From Spartobacteria bacterium (GTDB lineage Bacteria; Verrucomicrobiota; Verrucomicrobiia; Chthoniobacterales; UBA6821), in the NCBI GenBank assembly GCA_947487385.1, contig CANKWU010000008.1, positions 1 through 64,000 on the forward strand: a DNA stretch of 64,000 bases. The letters are read 5' to 3'. This document shows, one piece after another, positions 49,583-58,950 of this stretch. Within the stretch, counting starts at the first letter, position 1. The number at the start of each line of letters is the position of its first letter. Below the pieces are notes generated by a model. The model did no database searches and was not told the origin of the DNA. It was given only the letters and a program-made list of their open reading frames with translations. The position numbers and the translations under genes were made by a program.

Positions 49583-50356
49583 ATGTCACGTATTCATCCC
49601 ACAGCGATCATCGACCCGAGTGCCAAAATCGGCCAAACAAGTCTGGTGGGTGCCTACTGCATCATCGGAGCAGGAGTGGTCATTGGCGAGGAATGCCGTC
49701 TCCGCGCCCATGTTACAATAGCCGGCCCGACGACAGTCGGTAATGGCAATAAATTCTATCCCTATTCCTGCATCGGCCATCGGAGCCAAGACCTCAAATA
49801 CGAGAAGGAGCCGACCTACCTCGAGATCGGCGACGACAATTGCTTCCGGGAGTTTTCGACGGTTCACCGTGCCACGGCACCCGGTGGCGTGACACGCGTG
49901 GGTAGCCGCGGCAACTTCCTGGCCTACTCCCACATCGCCCACGACTGCGTGGTCGGAGACGATGTTGTTTTTTCCAACAACGGCACACTGGCCGGCCATG
50001 TGGTTGTCGGGGATCATGCGGTGATCGGCGGTCTTAGCGGCGTTCATCAATTCTGCCGAATCGGAGCCCATGCCATCGTGGGTGGCTGCACAAAGATCGT
50101 ACAGGATGTCCCCCCGTTCCTGATCGCTGATGGGAATCCCGCCGAGATCCGTGGCGTGAACCACGTAGGCCTTGAACGTCGTGGGTTTACCCATGAGTCA
50201 ATCCGCGATCTCCGCGAGGCCTACAAGGTGATCTTCCGCAGTAATCTCAATACCACTCAAGGCCTAGAAGCCCTGCGCTCCCAATTCCCTAACTCCGATC
50301 TTGTCACTCATCTCGCCGATTTCATCGCCTCAAGTGAACGCGGGATTGTGAGATAG
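49583..50356 (+). CDS. lpxA: UDP-N-acetylglucosamine acyltransferase
   Basis: LpxA adds a hydroxyacyl chain to UDP-GlcNAc, the first lipid A step. The 257-residue left-handed beta-helix protein shows hexapeptide repeats (IHPTAIIDPSAKIGQT and onward) and the family catalytic His in AYSHIAHDCVVGDD. It also has GGLSGVHQFCRIGAHAIVGG, DGNPAEIRGVN and the C-terminal helical domain (LRSQFPNSDLVTHLADFI). It follows lpxC-fabZ by nine bases. Chain-length preference cannot be read by eye. Confidence 0.97.
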   Translation: MSRIHPTAIIDPSAKIGQTSLVGAYCIIGAGVVIGEECRLRAHVTIAGPTTVGNGNKFYPYSCIGHRSQDLKYEKEPTYLEIGDDNCFREFSTVHRATAPGGVTRVGSRGNFLAYSHIAHDCVVGDDVVFSNNGTLAGHVVVGDHAVIGGLSGVHQFCRIGAHAIVGGCTKIVQDVPPFLIADGNPAEIRGVNHVGLERRGFTHESIRDLREAYKVIFRSNLNTTQGLEALRSQFPNSDLVTHLADFIASSERGIVR

Positions 50357-50440
50357 GGATGACCCGCTGGAGCATTAATCACTAAAGGAGCAGAGGCACC
50401 TCTTCACCTTTTTTTCTCTCAGGGAGACCTTTTCCTCTCT

Positions 50441-51841
50441 TCAACCCTTCCATCCAAAGAACTTACGGCTCTTGATGATCTCGGCTACTTTGGGAGGAAC
50501 CATTTGCTCCCAGCCAGGATCACCTTCCTGAAGCTTGGTCAGGGTCTTTGCTGAGTCGATGCCTAGGTAGTCGAGCTTGCAACCGGCCATCGGAACGATG
50601 AAACGGTTCTCGATCAGATAGGAATACAAGGCTCGAAGGCTTGGTTCGACCTTGTAGGAGGCAGCCTCGATGATGTGACCCTTCTCATCCTTGGTGGGAT
50701 AGACATAGAGACGCACCCCTTTCTTAAAGAGCCGCCCAAGACCCTCGAGAATGCCTCCGTCCAGATTGGTGTAGTACTTCTCGTCGAAGATCTCGTGGAG
50801 ACTCGGAATGCCAAGCGGCATCCCGATCACACGGTCCGTGTAGCGCCGCAAATACTGAATCAGACGGTAGAACTCGCCGTAATTGGAGATGAGTACCGTC
50901 TGCCCCAGAGCTCCGAGCATGTCGACGCGGTCGAGGAAATCCTGCAAGTCGAGCTCCCCGCCGCTCATCAGATTCCTCATCGTGATCTCCAGAATGATTT
51001 CTGGCTTCTCGCTGTTCAGCTCCTCCTCCATCAGGAACATCGAGTGACCGCACTCGAGCATATCGTAAGCCACATTGGTGACCGGGCGGAAACTGCCGCG
51101 CTCGATGATGAGGGGCTTGTGATAGAAGGCATCCGCCGCCTGCACCACTTCCCCATCAGGACGGAAAAGCACGGCCTGGGCAAGCCCCTGAGTGACCAGC
51201 TCCAGACACATGATCCGGTTATCGACCATCGCGAAATCAGGTCCCGAGAATCGGATCATATCGATCTCGATGCGCGTTGACTCCAGATCATCCAGAAGCG
51301 AGGCGATGAATTTCTTCAGATCCTTACGAAGGAAAAACGCCCCATAGATCAGGTTCAGTCCGACGATACCCAGCGCCTCCTGCTGCTCGAGGTTATGTGG
51401 ATCGAGCATGCGGACATGCATGATGATCTCGTTGGGCTGAGTGCGGGGATGACTCTGGAAGCGGATTCCCATCCATCCGTGCGATTCATTGAGTGTCTTG
51501 TAGGACCGGGCCGCTACGGTGTCGGCAAAGGCAAAGAAAGTGCGTTCCGCTCCTACCTTCTCGTCCAGACGTTCGATTAGCAAATCATACTCATGATCTA
51601 GCATCTCTCCCAGACGCTGACGACTGACAAAGCGTGTGCTCTTCCCGTAGATCGCATCCGAGAAAGTCATGTCATAGGCGGAGATCGTCTTGGCGACCGT
51701 CCCGGCTGCACCGCCGACATGGAAGAAACGCCGGGCAACTTCCTGGCCTGCCCCAATCTCGGCGAAGGTTCCATAGATCGGCTTGGACATGTTGATGTCG
51801 AAGGCCTTCTTGTTCGCTTTCAGATCGATCGGATTGAGCAT
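50441..51841 (-). CDS. conserved protein of unknown function
   Basis: This is a 466-residue soluble protein without signal peptide or membrane segments, starting MLNPIDLKANKKAFDINMSK. It has many conserved-looking blocks (PIYGTFAEIGAGQEVARRFF, then HVGGAAGTVAKTISAYDM, then NESHGWMGIRFQ and SQHPRTQ-like SHPRTQPNEI, GIVGLNLIYGAF, MPLGIPSLHEIFDEKYY). Close relatives occur in Bacteroidota and Verrucomicrobiota and are often labelled as TonB-dependent receptor or nicotinate-nucleotide adenylyltransferase. Neither label fits what I see. The length and conservation suggest an enzyme, but I cannot name a reaction. It has no operon partner. Confidence 0.8.
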   Translation of the reverse strand: MLNPIDLKANKKAFDINMSKPIYGTFAEIGAGQEVARRFFHVGGAAGTVAKTISAYDMTFSDAIYGKSTRFVSRQRLGEMLDHEYDLLIERLDEKVGAERTFFAFADTVAARSYKTLNESHGWMGIRFQSHPRTQPNEIIMHVRMLDPHNLEQQEALGIVGLNLIYGAFFLRKDLKKFIASLLDDLESTRIEIDMIRFSGPDFAMVDNRIMCLELVTQGLAQAVLFRPDGEVVQAADAFYHKPLIIERGSFRPVTNVAYDMLECGHSMFLMEEELNSEKPEIILEITMRNLMSGGELDLQDFLDRVDMLGALGQTVLISNYGEFYRLIQYLRRYTDRVIGMPLGIPSLHEIFDEKYYTNLDGGILEGLGRLFKKGVRLYVYPTKDEKGHIIEAASYKVEPSLRALYSYLIENRFIVPMAGCKLDYLGIDSAKTLTKLQEGDPGWEQMVPPKVAEIIKSRKFFGWKG

Positions 51842-51918
51842 GGAGAATTTCTAGAGAAGCCTTTCGCCTCTGCCTAGGCAATCCGTGTGGCAATTTCGAA
51901 ACAAAGGTTGGTGATTTT

Positions 51919-52077
51919 TTCTCGCGCAGAGACGCAGGGACGCAGAGATGGTGTTGCTGAACTCTTTCTCGGGGGATGCCTCTTGATATGATATCCTGCC
52001 ATTTTCCGATGGGTATCTCCCCACTCACGGCATTTTATCCAATGTTTTTCTCCGCCTCCCTGCGTCTCTGCGGGAGA
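51919..52077. repeat. inverted-repeat element with CGCAGAGACGC-type ends, copy 2
   Basis: The left arm at 51919-51951 (TTCTCGCGCAGAGACGCA and following) and the right arm at 52050-52077 are inverted copies of each other, and both match the arms of the element at 30643-30856. The inner 98 bases differ from copy 1 and hold no gene. With flanking non-coding sequence it fills the 363-base gap from 51842 to 52204. Confidence 0.75.
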
Positions 52078-52204
52078 TTATCTTACAGGCAGTACTGTTC
52101 AGTTTTCTGATTTCATGAGTTCCACATATGCGGTCTAACCCCTCTATATATTCTGCCCGGAAGCCAGGCGCCCCCACCAGAATGAGGGTTCGCTTTCAGC
52201 GAAT

Positions 52205-53101
52205 CTAACGCGGCATTACCCTGATGCCTTGTTTCATCACTCTGCGGCCCATGGACGGGGCGGGGTCTCCGCTGGGGTGATTATGGGCAATTAATGCGGA
52301 GACGATACCGGGGGACTTCTCCTTGGCTTTTTGGAAAGAGATCAGGATATCCCTTGGCGCGGCGATGGACTCATTCAGCGTTCCGACAAAGAGAACCTGG
52401 CTATGGATCACGCGGTCGTCTTTATCCAAGAACGCAACCTTGAGGCTCTCCAGTGAGAAATCAGGCGTCTTGCGGGCCTCATCAAAGAATCCCATGAAGT
52501 GCTGTCCGGCCCGTTTCTCCAAGCTAGTTAACTCGTCAGTCTCGTAGCGGTTGGGCCCCTCTTCTTGACGCTTGCGGCTGAGTTGGCGCATCCGTGCAAT
52601 GGGATTCTCTGCGCGGCGTGACTGGAGAGATTCCGCTTCTGTCAGGGCGTTCTTCCTGAAATGCGAATCAATTCCAGCTTGAAGTGTGTCCCCCATGCTT
52701 CGCGCTCCACCAAACATATCGGGCTCGTCGGAGTGGTTCTTGATGGAGGTGGTGATGTCGCGCATCAGGTCCTCAAATCCCGACACCGTCTCCTCGGAGT
52801 TGACTGGCTTGATCCCTTTTTTGTTCTGGGGGTAGTATTCGATCTTCTTCTGGAGAGCTAATGCGATGGCGTTGATGGTATCCCCATCTTTCCCCATTTC
52901 AGTTTGCTCGGACGCCCGCCTGAATGCCTGACCAATGCGGTCGCCGTTCTTGACGTACTCGACGACATTCTCAAGCATCCTTCCGATGGCCTCTGCGGTA
53001 TTCCCGTAACCAGCTTCCCTTAGATGGAGGGCGGCGGATGTGGCTGACGGTATAGCAAAGAGCTGTTCAAGCCGTAGCAGTCCTCCGGTGGCTGCAGGAC
53101 A
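52205..53101 (-). pseudogene. RadC/JAB-domain gene fragment, truncated
   Basis: From the ATG at 52978 the frame gives 257 residues. Upstream it stays open to about 53101 without a start codon (family-like text GGLLRLEQLFAIPSATSAAL), so the 5' end is missing. The C-terminal part is a RadC-type JAB domain: VIHSQVLFVGTLNESIAAPR, then the metal site HNHPSGDPAPS. After that the frame changes to MGRRVMKQGIRVMPR and stops, so the last Asp of the JAMM site and the final strands are absent. RadC-like domains are frequent in phages, plasmids and islands. It is probably a remnant of a mobile element wedged between an inverted-repeat element and sufD. Confidence 0.6.
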
Positions 53102-53130
53102 ACACAGCTATTAGCCAATATCCTGAAACT

Positions 53131-54417
53131 TTAAAGGTTGAGTTTTTTATCAAGTATAGATCCCAGATGCTCTTGGAGATCTTCATTCTCAAGGCGCTCG
53201 AGAACAGTTCCGAAAAAGCCTCGCACGATGAGCTGAGCCGCCCGTTGGGGAGCAATGCCTCGGGCCATCATGTAGAAGAGCTCGTCCTCGTTCAGTTCTC
53301 CTGAGGTTGCCCCGTGCGTGCAGCGGACGTTATCAGCAAGGATTTCCAAACCAGGCATGGAGTTGGCCTCGGCCTCGTCGCTCAGCATCAAGTTCCTGAC
53401 CTTCTGGTAGGCGTCAGTCTCATGGGCATGCTCCTCGACCTTGATCAGGCCTGCAAAGATCGTCCGTGAGGAATCCGCCAAGGCATTGTGATAGAGCAGA
53501 TCGCTTGTGGCACGCGGGGCAAAATGATCTTGGAAGGTCCGCTGGTCGATCTCTCGGGTTCCGGTTGCAGGGTTGATCGAGAGCATGACACTGCGGGATT
53601 GCTCTCCCAGAAGGTGGCTGTTGCTCTCGCCCCGGATATAGGCACCTCCAAGATTCATCTGCAGGGCGGTTGAAACTGCCTCCTTCTCCACCTCGGTGGT
53701 GTTGATATGAAAAGCTGTTGTCTTGTCGCTCCATTCTTGGACAGCCACGTAATTCAGCTTCGCATTCGTTCCCAGCGTGAGGTCATTCACGGCAATAGCG
53801 AGGGAACGCTCCTCCCGCGATGAAACAAAATGATCAATCACGGTAGCGGAGGCCCCTTCACCGAGGACGATCAGGGTGTGGGGAAAGATGGTGGCATTCT
53901 CCCCCTGGACCCAATGCCAGATCTCGATCGGTTTCTCGATAACGACTCCCTGAGGGACGTAGACGAATGCCCCGGAGCGCAGAAGGGCACGGTGAAGGGC
54001 GGCGAATTTCTTTGAGCCAAGGCGCACCTCGGAAGTCATGAAACTCTTACGGAAGAGTTCTTCGTGATTCTTGGCAGCTTCCTCCAGTGGAAGGAGAAGC
54101 ACTCCGGCAGGCAATCCTTTCTGATCACTGTGGACGAGAACTTCATTCGCGAAGATGAGCTTCGCAGCGAGGTTGGAGTGGGCCGAGGAACGGGCGACAA
54201 GTAACGCAGCATCCGTGACGGGAACAGCGGCATGGAAATCGGAAAGATCGATCGCCTGGAGATTGGCAAAGCGCCACGGTTCATCATTGCGCTTTGGCTG
54301 GGGCAGAGATTGAAAAAGCTCCCAAGCCTTATACTGGTCCTTACGGAACCATTCGGGCCAGTTGTTGGGGGTGCTCGAAATGCCAGTCTCGGCGGAAAAA
54401 GTGGTGGAGATACTCAT
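53131..54417 (-). CDS. sufD: Fe-S cluster assembly protein SufD
   Basis: SufD is part of the SufBCD scaffold that builds Fe-S clusters, together with the SufC ATPase. The 428-residue protein has the family right-handed helix with typical segments: [14 protein letters not shown]-like [19 protein letters not shown], then ISNAQVQE-type region, [20 protein letters not shown], the [20 protein letters not shown] stretch and the C-terminal [22 protein letters not shown] with its conserved His. Its start overlaps the sufB stop by four bases. It is the last gene of the suf run. sufS and sufE are not adjacent. Confidence 0.93.
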   Translation of the reverse strand: MSISTTFSAETGISSTPNNWPEWFRKDQYKAWELFQSLPQPKRNDEPWRFANLQAIDLSDFHAAVPVTDAALLVARSSAHSNLAAKLIFANEVLVHSDQKGLPAGVLLLPLEEAAKNHEELFRKSFMTSEVRLGSKKFAALHRALLRSGAFVYVPQGVVIEKPIEIWHWVQGENATIFPHTLIVLGEGASATVIDHFVSSREERSLAIAVNDLTLGTNAKLNYVAVQEWSDKTTAFHINTTEVEKEAVSTALQMNLGGAYIRGESNSHLLGEQSRSVMLSINPATGTREIDQRTFQDHFAPRATSDLLYHNALADSSRTIFAGLIKVEEHAHETDAYQKVRNLMLSDEAEANSMPGLEILADNVRCTHGATSGELNEDELFYMMARGIAPQRAAQLIVRGFFGTVLERLENEDLQEHLGSILDKKLNL

Positions 54418-55826
54418 CCGACCGATCCCTCCATCTCGAGGTCGATGAGACGCTTCAACTCAACGGAATATTCCATCGGAAACTGCTGAACGAGATCATT
54501 CACGAAGCCGTTCACCGCAAGGCTCATGGCGGCGGCTTCACTCAAACCGCGCTGCTGCATGTAAAAGATCTGCTCCGCGCTGATCTGACTAACGCTCGCC
54601 TCATGCTGGACGGCATTTCCCTGACCGCGAACGCTGATGGCAGGATAGGTGTCGGTGCGACTGTGACTGTTGATCAAAAGCGCATCGCACTCGGTGTTAT
54701 TCTTGCAACCCTTGAGATGCTTCGGGACATGGACCATACCGCGGTAAGTGGAGCGGCCAGTGCCGAGACTGATCGACTTGGAAATGATGTTGCTGGTCGT
54801 GTTGTCAGCCGCATGGATCATCTTGGCACCGGTATCCTGGTGCTGGCCGTCACCGGCGAGCGCAATAGAGACGACCTCACCGCGAGCCCCCTTCCCCTTC
54901 ATCACAACACCGGGATACTTCATGGTGAGTCGGGATCCGATATTACAGTCGATCCATTTCACCTCGGCATCCTCGTGAGCGATACCGCGCTTGGTGACGA
55001 GATTGAAGACATTCGAACTCCAATTCTGGACGGTGATGTATTGGATCTTGGCACCCTTCATGGCGACAAGCTCCACAACGGCGCTGTGCAACGTGGCTGT
55101 TTCGAATTTTGGCGCGGTACAACCCTCCATGTAGGTGAGTTCGGCCCCCTCATCCGCGATGATCAAGGTTCTCTCAAACTGGCCGAAGTTTTGGGCATTG
55201 ATTCGGAAGTAAGCTTGGAGCGGGTGCTTCACCTTCACTCCGGGGGGGACATAGATGAAACTTCCCCCGCTAAAGACAGCGGAGTTCAGGGCGGAGAATT
55301 TGTTGTCACCACTCGGGATCACTTTGCCGAACCACTTCTTGAAGATTTCGGGGTGCTCTTTAAGACCCTCAGAGGAGCCGACAAAGATGACTCCCTGCTC
55401 GCCGACGGCAGCCTTGATATTCGAGTAAGCTGCCTCGCTATCGAACTGGGCCTCCACTCCGGCAAGGAACTTGCGTTCCTGCTCGGGAATACCGAGACGC
55501 TCGAAGGTCTTTTTGATGTCATCAGGGACCTCATCCCAGGTTCGCTTGGGAATCTGTCCCTGCGAGAGGTAGTACCGGATATTCTCGAAGACAATACTCT
55601 CGAGGTCCTTGGTCGCCCAATGAGTCGGCATCGGCTTCTCCAAGAACTTACGATATCCCTCCTTGCGGAAGGCACGAACCCAATCGGGGTCATCCTTCAC
55701 ATCGCTGATGTAGTCGATCGTCGCCTCGGTCAGTCCTACGCCCGCATCGTAGGCGTAGTCCATCTCATAGCGAAAATCACCTGCGGAACGGTCAATATCG
55801 ATGTCGGGTTTGGTCTCGGTGCTCAT
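54414..55826 (-). CDS. sufB: Fe-S cluster assembly protein SufB
   Basis: SufB is the main scaffold on which the nascent Fe-S cluster forms. The 470-residue protein has the standard landmarks: [36 protein letters not shown] with the conserved Cys region, [31 protein letters not shown] and the final [20 protein letters not shown]. The start is the ATG at 55826 ([12 protein letters not shown]). It lies about 50 bases after sufC, and the spacer contains a short series of TTAAAAAGTTAAAG-like words seen elsewhere in this genome. Confidence 0.97.
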   Translation of the reverse strand: MSTETKPDIDIDRSAGDFRYEMDYAYDAGVGLTEATIDYISDVKDDPDWVRAFRKEGYRKFLEKPMPTHWATKDLESIVFENIRYYLSQGQIPKRTWDEVPDDIKKTFERLGIPEQERKFLAGVEAQFDSEAAYSNIKAAVGEQGVIFVGSSEGLKEHPEIFKKWFGKVIPSGDNKFSALNSAVFSGGSFIYVPPGVKVKHPLQAYFRINAQNFGQFERTLIIADEGAELTYMEGCTAPKFETATLHSAVVELVAMKGAKIQYITVQNWSSNVFNLVTKRGIAHEDAEVKWIDCNIGSRLTMKYPGVVMKGKGARGEVVSIALAGDGQHQDTGAKMIHAADNTTSNIISKSISLGTGRSTYRGMVHVPKHLKGCKNNTECDALLINSHSRTDTYPAISVRGQGNAVQHEASVSQISAEQIFYMQQRGLSEAAAMSLAVNGFVNDLVQQFPMEYSVELKRLIDLEMEGSVG

Positions 55827-55875
55827 GTTGGGAGTTAAAAAGTTAAAGAGTTAAAAGAGCAGGGAAGATACCCGC

Positions 55876-56661
55876 TTAGGCGGCCTTTGTGCTGGATTCC
55901 CCGTATTCTTTCTCGACCCAGTCATAGCCCAGAGACTCAAGCTTGAGGGCGAGATCCTTGTCGCCGCTGTGGATAATCCGCCCTTCGGACATGACATGGA
56001 CCTTGTCAGGAACGATGTAGTCAAGCAGGCGCTGATAGTGGGTGATGATAAGCATGCCGATATTAGGGCCACGGAGGGCATTCACACCTGCGGAGACGAT
56101 CTTCAGCGCATCGATATCGAGACCGCTATCGGTCTCATCGAGCACCGCATAGGAGGGCTCGAGCATTGCCATCTGAAGGATCTCACAACGCTTCTTCTCA
56201 CCGCCGGAGAATCCCTCGTTGACCGAGCGGGAGGTAAAATTGCGGGGCACGCTCAGCGCATCCATCTTGGCATAGAGCTTGGCGTAGTAGTCGGTCGCCT
56301 CAAGCTCCTCTCCCTCGGGAAGACGCGCCTGAAGTGCGGCGCGGATGAAATTGGCAATGGTGACGCCAGGTATCTCCATCGGGTACTGAAAGGCAAGGAA
56401 GAGTCCGAGGCGGGCGCGAACATCAGGCTCCAATCCGAGAATACTCTCCCCGTCGAGCAGGACATCGCCTGAAGTCACGTTGTAGTCGGGATGTCCGGCC
56501 ATGATCTTGGCAAGCGTGCTTTTTCCGGCACCATTCTTGCCCATGATGGCGTGGACCTCTCCCTTGGGAATGTCGAGGGTCAGTCCCTTGAGGATCGGCT
56601 TGTCACCGATGGAGGCGTGAAGATCCCGAATGGAAAGTGACGAAGAGGAAGGAGCGGACAT
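55876..56661 (-). CDS. sufC: Fe-S cluster assembly ATPase SufC
   Basis: SufC is the ABC-type ATPase that drives the SufBCD scaffold. The 261-residue protein has Walker A (GKNGAGKST), Q-loop ([15 protein letters not shown], typical of SufC), signature [19 protein letters not shown], Walker B ([16 protein letters not shown]) and the H-loop ITHYQRLL. The start is the ATG at 56661, seven bases after the Fur-family gene, so the regulator and suf genes form one transcript. It is soluble and carries no membrane partner, as expected. Confidence 0.97.
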   Translation of the reverse strand: MSAPSSSSLSIRDLHASIGDKPILKGLTLDIPKGEVHAIMGKNGAGKSTLAKIMAGHPDYNVTSGDVLLDGESILGLEPDVRARLGLFLAFQYPMEIPGVTIANFIRAALQARLPEGEELEATDYYAKLYAKMDALSVPRNFTSRSVNEGFSGGEKKRCEILQMAMLEPSYAVLDETDSGLDIDALKIVSAGVNALRGPNIGMLIITHYQRLLDYIVPDKVHVMSEGRIIHSGDKDLALKLESLGYDWVEKEYGESSTKAA

Positions 56662-56667
56662 GGTCGG

Positions 56668-57168
56668 TTACTTGGTGGATGGTTTAGCGTTGGAATGATT
56701 TGCGTTGGAATGATTTGAGGTTTTGGAAGGGGTTCCGCAGTTCGCGCAAAGGCCGCGGAGCGTGACATCATGCTGGGTCACCAAGAATCCGGGAGGGAGC
56801 TTCCATCCTTTCCCACGGGTCTCGGAAAATTCGATATCAGAGATATGCCCGCATTCCGTGCAGTGGAAGTGTCCATGCTCCTGAAGATTTGCGCAAAAGC
56901 GTGTCGGTTCCCGATCAACATGGACTGCTTTCACCAAACCACTGCCCACCATGGTCTCGAGGCAGTTATAGACGGTGGCGAGCGAGATCGAGGGCATCCT
57001 TTTCTGGGAACGGATGAAGACCTCCGTGGCTGTCGGATGATCCATCTTGTCCATCAGCACTTCGTAGACTTGGCGGCGCTGCGGCGTCAGCCTCAGGCCT
57101 CCCTGCACCATGGCCGAGGCATACTTCCTCATGGGGGAGTCGTTGGGGGGGGATGTAGATTTAATCAT
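56668..57168 (-). CDS. Fur/PerR-family transcriptional regulator
   Basis: This 166-residue metal-dependent repressor starts the suf transcript. It has the winged-helix domain (YASAMVQGGLRLTPQRRQVY, then SLATVYNCLETMVGSGLVK) and the C-terminal metal domain with HGHFHCTECGHISDI and LCANCG, which supply the two CxxC pairs of the structural zinc site. Whether it senses iron (Fur) or peroxide (PerR) is not clear. Linkage to sufCBD suggests iron or oxidative control of cluster assembly. The ATG at 57168 is preferred to one at 57183. The C-terminal tail contains the repeat NHSNANHSNA. Confidence 0.92.
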   Translation of the reverse strand: MIKSTSPPNDSPMRKYASAMVQGGLRLTPQRRQVYEVLMDKMDHPTATEVFIRSQKRMPSISLATVYNCLETMVGSGLVKAVHVDREPTRFCANLQEHGHFHCTECGHISDIEFSETRGKGWKLPPGFLVTQHDVTLRGLCANCGTPSKTSNHSNANHSNAKPSTK

Positions 57169-57216
57169 GAGATAGAATCTCAATCTACCACCCGTATCAA
57201 CGCATTCAAGCTTAAT

Positions 57217-57231
57217 TAAGAACGATTCTAA
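57217..57231 (-). promoter_or_regulatory. Fur/PerR-box-like operator
   Basis: The 15-base sequence TAAGAACGATTCTAA is an imperfect 7-1-7 inverted repeat, the form used by Fur, PerR and Zur boxes. It lies about 49 bases upstream of the Fur-family start, so the regulator may control its own transcript with sufCBD. Confidence 0.55.
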
Positions 57232-57241
57232 ATAAGGGGGG

Positions 57242-58411
57242 TTAATGAATTTGATAGATCGCCCGGCTCGCCTTCCCCGACATCAGAATCAAGCAGAGGA
57301 GATTGATCGAGTCTTCGTAATACTGCTCCCTACTCCCGAGCGCATAGCGTTCCACCTTTTCCTTCCATGGCGTCATACCTAACGCCATCGCAGCCACGCC
57401 GGTAGGAGTAATGAAACAGGCTGTGTCAAAGTCGCTATGATGCAGGGGACGCCCATCCAGGCGGTACCCGGCCCTGAACTGTTCCGGATCGTTCACGTTC
57501 ATCATGGCCCATTGCATAAAAGATCCTAGGATCTCCTTAGCTCGAACATCCTGTGTGACGAGGAGAGCCCAACCAATTCTCCACGGGACTCGGCAAGCAT
57601 TGTAGTAAAAGTCACCGTCATGGTACCCCTCCAGAAAGCCCGGCCGAGCGGGTGCCCAAGTCCAGTTTTTTTGAACGCCGAAATCCGGAATGAGTCCCGT
57701 CGTTGGCGCGGATTGATTCTGTAATTCTTTGAGGATTTCATAGGAGCGATCCTCAACCTTGCCCCAGAGCGGATCTCCCGTGGCATCGGCAAAGGCCCGA
57801 AAATGAGTCGGCATCAAGTCAGAGGGACGAGTCTGCCCCGGGGCCTCATTCCAATCGCCAAGACGCAGCGAAAAATCGGGCCTCACCAGCGATGATCCGA
57901 TGGCCCCGATCAGGTTCTTCGCTTCCACCTGATAGGCATCATCCCCCCAGCGTTCATAAGCCAGCAGAAGGGCATAGGCCATATCGAGTTCCCCGTCGGT
58001 GGCGCAGTCGTTTTTGCCGGGACGTTCATCTGGCGGAATCTTCCAACACATGAAGGCGTGATTAATCGATGAAGGAAAACGCTTCCGAAACCTATTGAGA
58101 CCGTCGAACTGTTGTTTGGCCTCGGGATCCTCATCGGCCATGAGCGCAGTGATCAGCATTCCATATCCCATCGCCTCGGAGACCGTTCCTCCCTTACCAT
58201 TGTAGTCTACCTTGAAGTCTCCCGAAAACCGGATGGAGGGCTTTAAGTATTTCTGCTTCCAGTAGGAATAATAGGCATAAGTAGCCTTGCGTGAGGTCCG
58301 ACTGAGTGCGGGCACGACATCCCCCGCTTTCAGGGGATGAACACCAGGAAGAAACACTCCCGCGAGCACACAGATCAGTCCGACGTTCCATGCAAAGGAT
58401 CGGGGATTCAC
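57242..58411 (-). CDS. exported glycoside hydrolase family 8 (endoglucanase-like)
   Basis: This 389-residue protein has a signal peptide (hydrophobic stretch NVGLICVLAGVFLPGVHP) and an alpha/alpha barrel of GH8. Typical parts are GGTVSEAMGYGMLITALMAD, with the catalytic Glu in SEAMGYGM, CATDGELDMAYALLLAYERW with the catalytic Asp region, and YYNACRVPWRIGWALL. Members include BcsZ cellulases, chitosanases and xylanases. With the GT2/NodB fusion and the GH26 elsewhere in the window it suggests secreted beta-glycan handling. The start overlaps the recO stop by four bases, so it is transcribed after recO. Confidence 0.9.
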   Translation of the reverse strand: MNPRSFAWNVGLICVLAGVFLPGVHPLKAGDVVPALSRTSRKATYAYYSYWKQKYLKPSIRFSGDFKVDYNGKGGTVSEAMGYGMLITALMADEDPEAKQQFDGLNRFRKRFPSSINHAFMCWKIPPDERPGKNDCATDGELDMAYALLLAYERWGDDAYQVEAKNLIGAIGSSLVRPDFSLRLGDWNEAPGQTRPSDLMPTHFRAFADATGDPLWGKVEDRSYEILKELQNQSAPTTGLIPDFGVQKNWTWAPARPGFLEGYHDGDFYYNACRVPWRIGWALLVTQDVRAKEILGSFMQWAMMNVNDPEQFRAGYRLDGRPLHHSDFDTACFITPTGVAAMALGMTPWKEKVERYALGSREQYYEDSINLLCLILMSGKASRAIYQIH

Positions 58412-58944
58412 AGGCTTTCGGAGAGATGCTCCAGAAGGCGCGGGCGGCTCTCTGGAAGCTTATGCGCGACGGAGGCCAGGGATCGATGGGCAGGAACTGA
58501 GGGATCATGGATGCCGAGAGATTTGGCGAGTTCCGTCTCAAAATGGGTCACGGCGCGCCGACTCGGTGACTGCGTTCGCAGGAAGCCCCAGGCCCGTTCC
58601 AACAAGGCAAAAACTTCCGGAACCGGATGCATCGGTTCGGTGAAGAGATCGCAGAGTTCTGAGAAATAGGCTGCCGAAAGAATGGTGGAATAGGTCGAGG
58701 GGAGAAGCGCACTGGTCTCGACCACCACCTCGCTGAGAGAATGAAGTTCACCACTTTTGGAAGACTTGAAGGAGATTTCCGCAACCGTGAAAAGTTCCAA
58801 CCTTCCGGAAAAGAGGCCTCCCGGCTTGGTAGCGCTGCGGGCCGTCGTCTTCACCTTGCCATGCCGGTCAGTGAGCCAGATCACCACAAGGCTATTCTCG
58901 GAGAACCTGTACCGCCTCAGCAGAATGGCACGCGCTTCCTCCAT
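58408..58944 (-). CDS. recO: DNA repair protein RecO, short form
   Basis: RecO helps load RecA on SSB-coated DNA. The 178-residue protein has the N-terminal OB fold (ARAILLRRYRFSENSLVVIW, then DRHGKVKTTARSATKPGG) and a helical part (ILSAAYFSELCDLFTEPMHP). The typical length is about 240 residues. The zinc-finger region normally present in the C-terminal half is absent or replaced (RRAVTHFETELAKSLGIHD). The start is the ATG at 58944, and its end overlaps the GH8 start. The match to RecO is clear in the N-terminal part only. Confidence 0.78.
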   Translation of the reverse strand: MEEARAILLRRYRFSENSLVVIWLTDRHGKVKTTARSATKPGGLFSGRLELFTVAEISFKSSKSGELHSLSEVVVETSALLPSTYSTILSAAYFSELCDLFTEPMHPVPEVFALLERAWGFLRTQSPSRRAVTHFETELAKSLGIHDPSVPAHRSLASVAHKLPESRPRLLEHLSESL

Positions 58945-58950
58945 TCGCTA

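Noticed and set aside
52078-52204. Possible tmRNA or tRNA-like end (GGCGCCCCCACCA) near the RadC fragment
   Set aside because: No T-arm or acceptor pairing and no tag reading frame could be found on either strand.
54294-55838. A 514-codon plus-strand open frame opposite sufB
   Set aside because: Antisense shadow of sufB and part of sufD, with no domain or signal.
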